This document shows, one piece after another, positions 1 to 4,765 of a DNA stretch of 5,526 nt. The notes beneath the pieces were generated by a model that was given only the letters and a program-made list of their open reading frames with translations, was not told the DNA's origin and made no database searches. Both the position numbers and the translations under genes were made by a program. Each line of letters begins with the position of its first letter. Position 1 is the first letter of the stretch. Origin of the DNA: Nitriliruptorales bacterium (GTDB taxonomy: Bacteria; Actinomycetota; Nitriliruptoria; Euzebyales; Egibacteraceae); assembly GCA_007133145.1 (NCBI GenBank), contig SLNF01000236.1, positions 1-5,526 of the forward strand. Reading direction: 5' to 3'.

Positions 1-2
1 CG

Positions 3-611
3 ACCGTCGAGCTCCTCGCGATGGTCCCGAGCGTCGTCTACGCCCTCGTCGGCATCTACTTCTTCCGGCTCTACATCTGGGAGCCGGTGGGGCAGTTCCT
101 CGCCGAAAGCCCCCTCGGCAACCTCACGTTCTTCGGCCCTCCGGTGCTGCTGTCGAGCTACTGGTCGGCGGCGAACATCCTCGCGATCATGATCCTGCCG
201 ATCATCACCGCGATCTGCCGTGAGAGCTTCGCGCAGGTCCCCCGCGACGAGGTCAACGCCGCCTACGCGATGGGTGCGACGCGCTGGGAGGTGATGCGCA
301 AGGTCATCGTGCCGCGCAGCTTCTCCGGCATCGTCGGGGGCTCGATGCTCGGCCTCGGGCGCGCGCTCGGCGAGACGATCGCGATCGCCTTCCTCATCGG
401 CGCGAGTCAGCGCTGGGCCCCGCAGCTCTTCTTCGGCGGCGACGCGATGACCTCGATCATCGTCAACACCTTCGCCGACGCCGCGCCCGAGGCGATCTGG
501 GCGCTGCTCGCCATCGGCGTGACGCTCTTCCTCATCACGACGATCGTCAACGTCATCGCCCGACTCATCGTCTACCGCGTCGGGCAGTTCTCGGGAGATG
601 CCGCGCTATGA
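3..611 (+). CDS. pstC: Phosphate ABC transporter permease PstC, 5'-truncated by window edge
   Basis: One of the two membrane subunits of the PstSCAB high-affinity phosphate importer in the cytoplasmic membrane. The reading frame is already open at base 3, and the first visible residues, TVELLA-MVPSVVY, match the conserved interior PstC stretch around 'ELLAGIPSVVYG', so the gene starts outside the window. About 203 residues are seen. The in-frame ATG at 21 is internal and not a start. Counting from that ATG, an EAA-type loop that contacts PstB lies at residues 77-99 (EVNAAYAMGATRWEVMRKVIVP region). It is followed by the glycine-rich GRALGETIAIAFLIG segment typical of PstC, and by a final membrane helix at about 159-184. 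The stop overlaps the pstA start by 4 bases (ATGA), so translation is probably coupled. The missing N-terminal part probably carries the first membrane helices. Family assignment is firm; transport activity is inferred from family. Confidence 0.95.
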   Translation, partial: TVELLAMVPSVVYALVGIYFFRLYIWEPVGQFLAESPLGNLTFFGPPVLLSSYWSAANILAIMILPIITAICRESFAQVPRDEVNAAYAMGATRWEVMRKVIVPRSFSGIVGGSMLGLGRALGETIAIAFLIGASQRWAPQLFFGGDAMTSIIVNTFADAAPEAIWALLAIGVTLFLITTIVNVIARLIVYRVGQFSGDAAL

Positions 612-1528
612 GCGTCGAGACCCCAACCCGACCCGACCGTCCCGGCGGGCACGTGAGCCTCGCGGAGAAGGCGCCCAACGCGCGCCGACGCGAGGGCACC
701 TCGCGGCTCATGACCGTCGTGCTCGGCTTCACCGTCGCCGCGGCGATCGTCCCGCTCGTCCTGCTGCTGTGGCAGGTGCTCGCCAACGGCCTGCCCGCCC
801 TCTCGCTCGACTTCATCACCCAGGTCGAGCCGCTGTCGTACCGCGAGCGTGGCGGCGGCTACCTCCACGGGATCGTCGGCACGCTCTACATGACCGGCGT
901 CGCCGCGGTCGTCGTCATCCCCGTCGGCGTCCTCGCCGCGATCTTCCTCACCGAGTACGGCGGGTCGAAGTATGCCTACATTGTCCGCTTCTTCACCGAC
1001 GTCATGACCGGCACCCCGTCGGTCTTCGTCGGCCTCGCGGTCTATGCCCTGCTCGTGAGCGGGGCGGGTGGTGCGGGCCTCGGCTTCGGCACGCTCGCCG
1101 GTGCCGCGGCGCTCGGCATCCTCATGCTGCCGATCGTCGTGCGCTCGAGCGAGGAGATGCTCCGGCTCGTGCCCGAGGACCTCAAGAACGCGAGCTACGG
1201 CCTCGGCGCCCGCAAGTGGCAGACGGCGCTCAAGGTCACGTTGCCCGCCGCGGCGCCCGGCATCACGACCGGGGCGATCCTCGCGGTGGCTCGCGGCGCG
1301 GGGGAGACCGCCCCGCTCATCCTCACCGCCCTCGGGGCACGCGAGGTCATCCTCTCGCTGTGGGGAGCCCCGCAGGCCGACATCGGCCTGCTCATGGTCG
1401 ACGGGTTCACCCAGCCGTTCGAGCCCGGCATCGAGCGCGCGTGGGCCGGCGGGTTCACGCTCATCGTCATCGTCCTGCTCCTGTCGATCATCGCCCGCTT
1501 CATCGCGAGCCGGAGCCAGGCCCGCTGA
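608..1528 (+). CDS. pstA: Phosphate ABC transporter permease PstA
   Basis: Second membrane subunit of the Pst phosphate importer, forming the pore with PstC. The 306-residue length is normal for the family. A hydrophilic cytoplasmic N-terminus of about 33 residues precedes the first membrane helix at about 35-58. Further hydrophobic segments lie at about 92-114, 135-152, 160-178, 219-245 and 281-300. The EAA loop that docks on PstB spans about 182-213 (EEMLRLVPEDLKNASYGLGARKW). The PstA signature ILAVARGAGETAPLILT follows at about 224-240. The ATG at 608 overlaps the pstC stop (ATGA) and has GGGAGA about 10 bases upstream, which supports this start and an operon with pstC. The gene ends 80 bp before the convergent pstB, with a strong hairpin between them. 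This is unusual, because pstB normally follows pstA on the same strand. Confidence 0.96.
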   Translation: MSVETPTRPDRPGGHVSLAEKAPNARRREGTSRLMTVVLGFTVAAAIVPLVLLLWQVLANGLPALSLDFITQVEPLSYRERGGGYLHGIVGTLYMTGVAAVVVIPVGVLAAIFLTEYGGSKYAYIVRFFTDVMTGTPSVFVGLAVYALLVSGAGGAGLGFGTLAGAAALGILMLPIVVRSSEEMLRLVPEDLKNASYGLGARKWQTALKVTLPAAAPGITTGAILAVARGAGETAPLILTALGAREVILSLWGAPQADIGLLMVDGFTQPFEPGIERAWAGGFTLIVIVLLLSIIARFIASRSQAR

Positions 1529-1550
1529 TCCCCGCGGGCACGCCCGCCCA

Positions 1551-1596
1551 TACGACAGCGGCCCCGCCTCATTGCCGAGGCGGGGCCGCGGTCGTA
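1551..1596. terminator. Probable bidirectional terminator between pstA and pstB
   Basis: A near-perfect inverted repeat lies in the 80-bp gap between two convergent genes. The inner stem is 12 bp (CGGCCCCGCCTC at 1559-1570 with GAGGCGGGGCCG at 1577-1588) around a 6-base loop. After a 2-base mismatch on each side, the stem continues with TACGAC (1551-1556) paired to GTCGTA (1591-1596). Stem symmetry and the tail-to-tail gene arrangement suggest it stops transcripts from both sides. There is no U-rich tract on either strand, which is common for actinobacterial hairpins but makes purely intrinsic termination less certain. Confidence 0.85.
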
Positions 1597-1608
1597 CGGC
1601 GGGGCATG

Positions 1609-2493
1609 TCAGCCGAAGCGACCGGTGATGTAGTCCTCGGTGCGCTGGTCGCTGGCCTGGGTGAAGATGCGCTCGGTCGCGTCGAACTCGACGAGGGCGC
1701 CGGTGCGCTCACCGACCTCGTCGTCGACGTCGACGGTGAAGAACGCCGTGTAGTCGGAGACGCGGGCGGCCTGCTGCATGTTGTGGGTGACGATGACGAT
1801 CGTGTAGTCGTCCTTCATCTCCCGCATGAGGTCCTCGATCTTCAGCGTCGCGATCGGATCGAGGGCCGAGCACGGCTCGTCCATGAGGATGACGTCGGGG
1901 CTCACGGCGATGGCCCTGGCGATGCACAGCCGCTGCTGCTGCCCGCCCGACAGCGACAGGCCGTTGTCCTTGAGCTTGCCGCTGACCTCGTCCCAGAGCG
2001 CGGCGCGGCGCAGCGACTCCTCGACGAGGTCGTCCATGTTGCCCTTGTAGCCGTTGAGCTTCGGGCCGAAGGCGACGTTGTCGTAGATCGACTTCGGGAA
2101 CGGGTTCGGCTTCTGGAAGACCATGCCGATGCGGCGGCGCACCTCGACGGGGTCGACCCAGTCGGCGTAGATGTCCTCGCCGTTGTAGAGGACCTCGCCT
2201 TCAGTCGACGCCACCGGGATGAGGTCGTTCATGCGGTTGAGGCTGCGCAGCAGCGTGGACTTGCCGCAGCCCGAAGGGCCGATGAGCGCGGTGATCTCAT
2301 GTCGCGGCACCTGCATCCCGATGTCGCGCACGGCGGTGAAGCTGCCGTAGCGCACGGTGAGACCGCTGATGTCGAAGACCGCGTCGTCGATCCGCGCCTC
2401 GGGCGTGCCGCCCTGCGAGGCTGGCGCGGGCTCGTCGCGCGGCACCGCGCTGGCCGGGGTGTCGGGCTCGGTGGCGGTGCGGGGCTGCTCCAT
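1609..2493 (-). CDS. pstB: Phosphate ABC transporter ATP-binding protein PstB
   Basis: The ATPase that powers the Pst importer from the cytoplasmic face. Numbering from the ATG at 2493 (294 aa), all ABC motifs are intact: Walker A GPSGCGKST at 72-80, Q-loop Q127 in the PstB-typical VFQKPNPFPKSIYDNV, signature LSGGQQQR at 181-188, Walker B VILMDEP at 201-207, D-loop SALD at 209-212 and switch His237. The C-terminus ends in the usual EDYITGRFG. I prefer ATG 2493 over the adjacent GTG at 2496, because GGAGG (2498-2502) is then 4 bases away instead of 1. The first 38 or so residues (rich in P, A, E and T) form an extension beyond the usual PstB of about 250-260 aa. The gene is inverted relative to pstCA and has its own PHO box about 50 bp upstream, so it is probably an independent phosphate-controlled transcription unit. 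Confidence 0.96.
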   Translation of the reverse strand: MEQPRTATEPDTPASAVPRDEPAPASQGGTPEARIDDAVFDISGLTVRYGSFTAVRDIGMQVPRHEITALIGPSGCGKSTLLRSLNRMNDLIPVASTEGEVLYNGEDIYADWVDPVEVRRRIGMVFQKPNPFPKSIYDNVAFGPKLNGYKGNMDDLVEESLRRAALWDEVSGKLKDNGLSLSGGQQQRLCIARAIAVSPDVILMDEPCSALDPIATLKIEDLMREMKDDYTIVIVTHNMQQAARVSDYTAFFTVDVDDEVGERTGALVEFDATERIFTQASDQRTEDYITGRFG

Positions 2494-2542
2494 CACTCCT
2501 CCGTGGACAGGGGTCGCATGGTCACAGCAAGAGGATGGCCCC

Positions 2543-2564
2543 CGTACGTGAACCGAAGGTGAAC
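2543..2564 (-). promoter_or_regulatory. PHO box: two 11-bp direct repeats upstream of pstB
   Basis: On the minus strand two consecutive 11-mers read GTTCACCTTCG (2564-2554) and GTTCACGTACG (2553-2543). The first six bases are identical and exactly 11 bp apart. This matches the direct-repeat architecture and GTTCACC core of the PHO box bound by PhoP in Streptomyces, and of RegX3-type sites. The array is oriented toward pstB and ends about 50 bp before its start codon, the expected position for an activator overlapping the -35 region. No good -10 hexamer is evident downstream. The likely ligand is the response regulator encoded at the right end of this window. Confidence 0.82.
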
Positions 2565-2601
2565 GCGATGCCGCGCGTCGGCGAAAGCGGGACCGCAGCC
2601 G

Positions 2602-2648
2602 GCCCGACGACCTCGCGCCATGCGCTGTTGGCCCCGGTGTCGTCGGGC
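2602..2648. repeat. Perfect 10-bp inverted repeat in pstB/arsC intergenic region
   Basis: GCCCGACGAC at 2602-2611 is the exact reverse complement of GTCGTCGGGC at 2639-2648, with 27 bases between them. A small inner dyad (GCGC-CAT-GCGC, 2615-2625) lies inside the loop. It sits between the PHO box and the start of the ArsC-fusion gene. It could be an RNA hairpin in that gene's leader or two half-sites of an operator. In such GC-rich DNA, chance is also possible, although a 10-bp perfect match is longer than most. Confidence 0.45.
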
Positions 2649-2729
2649 GTTCACCGGCGCGCCAGATCGGCGCCGCACCCTACTGCGGGGAACGGCGGCG
2701 CCGCCGCCACGACGGTGTCAGGAGGATGC

Positions 2730-3389
2730 ATGCCGCTCAGGGAGCACGCCTGGCTCGGCGAGGAGGCCCGCCGGCACATCGACGCCGTCGTGGGCGGACT
2801 TGTTGCGCAGTTCGCGGGCACCTACAGCCCCGAGACCGTCGAGGGCGTCGTCGATGACACCCTCGAGCGCTGGCGCGACGCGCCGATCACCGCCTTCGTG
2901 CCGGTGCTCGTCCACCGCTTCGCCCGTGAGCGCCTGACGGCACGGGCCCAGGCCGAGGGGGCGCTCGCCAAGGAGGCCCCGGAGGTCCTGCTCGTGTGCA
3001 CCCACAACGCGGGGCGCAGCCAGCTCGCCGCCGCGCTCCTCGAGCATCGCAGCGGGGGCCGGGTGGGCGTGCGCTCAGCGGGCACCGCGCCGGCCGACGA
3101 GCTCAACCCGCACGTCGCGACGGTCCTCGCCGAGCTCGACATCGACGCCGGCGAGGCCTACCCCAAGCCGCTGACCGACGAGGTCGTCCGGGCCGCCGAC
3201 GTCGTCGTGACGATGGGCTGCGGCGACGCGTGCCCGGTCTACCCCGGGATCCGCTACCGCGACTGGGAACTCGCCGACCCCGCCGGGCGCGACCTCGACA
3301 CGGTCCGTAGGATCCGCGACGACATCGACCTGCTCGTGCGCGATCTCCTCGACGAGCTCGCCGTCCCCGCCACCAAGGAGCACCACTGA
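2730..3389 (+). CDS. Three-helix-bundle / arsenate reductase (LMW-PTP fold) fusion protein
   Basis: Probable arsenate reductase, converting arsenate to arsenite in the cytoplasm. The 219-residue protein starts at ATG 2730, four bases after GGAGG (2721-2725). An in-frame upstream extension to 2535 is rejected because it lacks such a site and covers the PHO box. Residues 7-75 form three predicted helices, matching the N-terminal three-helix bundle found on some actinobacterial ArsC proteins such as C. glutamicum ArsC1'. Residues 84-212 are a low-molecular-weight phosphatase fold. It has the P-loop C90-THNAG-R96-S97, a Cys pair C164-x3-C168 in MGCGDACPVYPG that could serve a three-cysteine relay, and the catalytic D183-P184. 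The stop and the next start share one base (TGATG). A protein-tyrosine phosphatase role cannot be excluded, but the extra cysteines and the YxDWxLxDPxG context favour arsenate reduction. Confidence 0.85.
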   Translation: MPLREHAWLGEEARRHIDAVVGGLVAQFAGTYSPETVEGVVDDTLERWRDAPITAFVPVLVHRFARERLTARAQAEGALAKEAPEVLLVCTHNAGRSQLAAALLEHRSGGRVGVRSAGTAPADELNPHVATVLAELDIDAGEAYPKPLTDEVVRAADVVVTMGCGDACPVYPGIRYRDWELADPAGRDLDTVRRIRDDIDLLVRDLLDELAVPATKEHH

Positions 3390-3790
3390 TGGCCGACGTC
3401 CTCTTCGTCTGCGTCCACAACGCCGGGCGCTCCCGCATGGCCGAGGCGCTCTTCACCCGCGCCGCTGGTGACCGCTACGCGACGGCGAGCGCGGGCACGA
3501 TGCCCGCCGAGCGTCCGCATCCCGAGGTCGTCGCCGCGCTCGCCGAGATCGGCATCGACCTGCCCGAGACGCCCGGTCGCCTGCTCACCACCGAGCTCGC
3601 CGACGGTGCGCAGCGGCTCATCTCGATGGGCTGCAACGTCGAGGAGGCGTGCCCGGCGACGACGACGCCCATGGAGGACTGGGCGCTCGAGGACCCCAAG
3701 GGCAAGCCGATGGAGCGCGTCCGGGAGATCCGCGACGACATCGCCCGCCGCGTCGAGGGCCTCGTCGCCGAGCTCGACGGCGGGCGCTGA
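3389..3790 (+). CDS. Single-domain arsenate reductase-like protein (LMW-PTP fold)
   Basis: A 133-residue protein of the thioredoxin-coupled ArsC / low-molecular-weight phosphatase family, normal in length. The P-loop is C8-VHNAG-R14-S15. Two further cysteines, C82 and C88 in MGCNVEEACPA (C-x5-C), fit a disulfide relay, and D102-P103 supplies the general acid loop (EDWALEDPKG). The start at 3389 overlaps the previous stop (TGATG), with AAGGAG at 3375-3380 eight bases upstream, so the two genes are translationally coupled. Both proteins share a C-terminal 'VRxIRDDI' helix, which suggests they are diverged paralogues. The Cys spacing (x5 versus x3) and the segment before the general acid differ, so they may use different reductants or substrates. 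No arsenite exporter or ArsR follows: the next feature is a tandem repeat array, then convergent phoU. Family is firm; arsenate as substrate is inferred. Confidence 0.85.
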   Translation: MADVLFVCVHNAGRSRMAEALFTRAAGDRYATASAGTMPAERPHPEVVAALAEIGIDLPETPGRLLTTELADGAQRLISMGCNVEEACPATTTPMEDWALEDPKGKPMERVREIRDDIARRVEGLVAELDGGR

Positions 3791-3899
3791 GGCTGACGTC
3801 CCGCGCTGAGGCCGGCGTCCCGCGGTCAGGCCGGCGTCCCGCGGTCAGGCCGGCGTCCCAAACTGAGGCTGCCGTCCCGCGCTGAGGCCGGCGCCTCCC
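3786..3899. repeat. 19-bp tandem repeat, six copies
   Basis: Six head-to-tail units of exactly 19 bp start at 3786, 3805, 3824, 3843, 3862 and 3881. The consensus is close to GCTGAGGCCGGCGTCCCGC. The GTCCC core recurs at 3798, 3817, 3836, 3855 and 3874. Units 3 and 4 begin GGTCAGG, and unit 5 begins ACTGAGG. Unit 6 degenerates at its 3' end into GCCTCCC. The first unit contains the stop codon of the upstream arsC-like gene, and the array fills nearly all of the gap to convergent phoU. Each unit carries a palindromic GCCGGC or a variant, so neighbouring units can pair. No coding frame can run through it, because 19 is not a multiple of three and TGA recurs. Confidence 0.93.
3884..3897. terminator. 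Possible hairpin terminator at end of the repeat array
   Basis: GAGGC (3884-3888) pairs with GCCTC (3893-3897) across a CGGC loop. The upstream GAGGCC can alternatively pair with GGCCTC at 3916-3921. It lies between the converging arsC-like gene and phoU, where terminators for both are expected. The stem is short and has no U tract, so this is tentative. Confidence 0.35.
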
Positions 3900-3922
3900 G
3901 TCTCGCGCGGCGCGCGGCCTCC

Positions 3923-4561
3923 TCAGCGCGACCGGTCGGGGACGATGAGCGTCGCCTGCTCGCCGATCTCGACGGCGTGGTCGCCGAAGCGCTCGAGGCA
4001 GCGGGCAACGATCGTCATCCGCAGCGCCCAGGCGAGGCGGTCGCCACCGCGGCTCAGCAGCAGGGCGAAGACGCCGTCCTGGAGGCGGTCGAGCGGGTCG
4101 TCGAGCTCGTGGAGCTCGCGTCCGGCGGCGGCGTCGCGCCGCGCGAGCGCCTCGAGCCCGCGGGCGGCGGTGCTCCGGGCGCGCCGGCCCATCTCCTCGA
4201 GCTGGGTGACGACCTCCTCGTCGCGCTCGGCGTGGTCGACCTGCTCGGCGGTGATCGCGACCTTGAGCGCGAGGCCGGCCATCCGCTCGACGTGCTGGGC
4301 GGCGGTGAGCAGCGCGTGGACGAGCCGGAGCTCGGCGGCGACCGGAGCCTGGCGCACGAGGATGAGCAGCCCACGCTCGCGCAGTCGCTCGAGCTCGTCG
4401 TCGATCTCGCGCTGCCCGGCGCGGACGGCGTCGGCCGAGCGGCCGTCGGCGAGCCCGGCGACGGCGCTGTCGAGGAGGTCGGCGGTGCGCGCGCCGGCGC
4501 CGAGCAGGCCGTCCTCGAGCGCGGCGAGCTCGCTGCGGTAGGCCTTGCGCAGCTCCTCCAT
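3923..4561 (-). CDS. phoU: Phosphate signalling complex regulator PhoU
   Basis: Cytoplasmic helical protein that links the Pst transporter to the Pho sensor kinase and keeps the Pho response off when phosphate is ample. The 212-residue length is normal. Two PhoU repeats are visible, each ending in a metal-cluster motif. The second, at 188-197, is canonical (C-L-E190-R-F-G-D194-H-A-V). The first, at 91-100, reads V-E92-R-M-A-G96-L-A-L, with Gly where the consensus has Asp, so metal binding in that half is probably weakened. The start is ATG 4561, with GGAGG (4571-4575) nine bases upstream. The frame stays open much further upstream, but only through the antisense of the regulator gene. It is divergent from that regulator across a 204-bp region, the same head-to-head layout as phoU and phoRP in Streptomyces, and convergent with the arsC-like pair. 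Confidence 0.93.
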   Translation of the reverse strand: MEELRKAYRSELAALEDGLLGAGARTADLLDSAVAGLADGRSADAVRAGQREIDDELERLRERGLLILVRQAPVAAELRLVHALLTAAQHVERMAGLALKVAITAEQVDHAERDEEVVTQLEEMGRRARSTAARGLEALARRDAAAGRELHELDDPLDRLQDGVFALLLSRGGDRLAWALRMTIVARCLERFGDHAVEIGEQATLIVPDRSR

Positions 4562-4643
4562 CCGCGGTCGCCTCCAGTGCTCGCGGGCGTCCTCGTGCCG
4601 GCCGGGCGCCGTCCGTACCGGGTGCAGTGACGTCGCCAGCGGC

Positions 4644-4649
4644 ATACTA
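4644..4649 (-). promoter_or_regulatory. Possible -10 element for phoU
   Basis: On the minus strand these bases read TAGTAT, fitting the actinobacterial TANNNT -10 pattern, in otherwise very GC-rich sequence. It would give a 5' leader of roughly 75 bases before the phoU start at 4561. The PHO-like repeats lie 20 to 25 bp further upstream. No convincing -35 hexamer was found. On the + strand the overlapping CATACT (4643-4648) could serve the divergent regulator. Confidence 0.4.
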
Positions 4650-4673
4650 CGGATGGCGGCGAGGCGACGGCGC

Positions 4674-4706
4674 CGGGAAGGCACGGTGAACGGACGATGA
4701 AAACCG
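4674..4706 (-). promoter_or_regulatory. PHO-box-like triplet between phoU and the response regulator
   Basis: Read on the + strand, three 11-bp steps place GGGAAG (4675), GTGAAC (4686) and ATGAAA (4697) in register. Only the central one is a full GTGAAC core, the reverse complement of GTTCAC. The outer two match it at four of six positions. The period equals that of the clear PHO box upstream of pstB. Orientation is toward phoU, though a site here could also autoregulate the divergent regulator. The case is weaker than for pstB because only one core is intact. Confidence 0.5.
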
Positions 4707-4750
4707 TCGGGCCGGAGCCCGCGCGGCGGATCGGGGCCGCCGAGCCTCCC

Positions 4751-4756
4751 TACACT
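4751..4756 (+). promoter_or_regulatory. Possible -10 element for a leaderless response regulator mRNA
   Basis: TACACT fits TANNNT and matches TATAAT at four of six bases. It ends 9 bases before the ATG at 4766. That spacing would put the transcript start at or within a few bases of the initiation codon. This would explain why no Shine-Dalgarno sequence precedes this gene. No recognisable -35 is present at 4728-4733. Confidence 0.45.
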
Positions 4757-4765
4757 GCGCGTGAC

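Noticed and set aside
1405..1459. GTTCAC cores inside pstA (near 1405 and 1454)
   Set aside because: They are single copies without an 11-bp partner, and both encode Phe-Thr in a conserved protein, so coding constraint explains them.
598..2562. 654-residue + strand open frame across pstA and antisense to pstB
   Set aside because: It is a GC-rich shadow frame: Arg/Ala/His-rich composition, no domain, and it overlaps two unmistakable genes (pstA in another frame, pstB on the other strand).
2693..2706. 14-bp perfect palindrome CGGCGGCGCCGCCG upstream of the ArsC-fusion gene
   Set aside because: It is a simple CGG/CCG run that arises readily in such GC-rich DNA. It has no loop for an RNA stem, and no known operator resembles it.
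2535..2729. 65-residue N-terminal extension of the ArsC-fusion protein
   Set aside because: It would cover the pstB PHO box, has low-complexity sequence, and lacks the strong GGAGG that precedes ATG 2730.
3786..3899. CRISPR array interpretation of the 19-bp repeats
   Set aside because: Units are directly adjacent with no unique spacers, shorter than CRISPR repeats, and no cas genes are present.
4697..4765. 23-residue N-terminal extension of the response regulator
   Set aside because: The receiver domain begins right at MPKILVVEDE (4766). The upstream ATG falls inside the PHO-like repeat, and the purine-rich stretch before it is too distant (about 16 bases).
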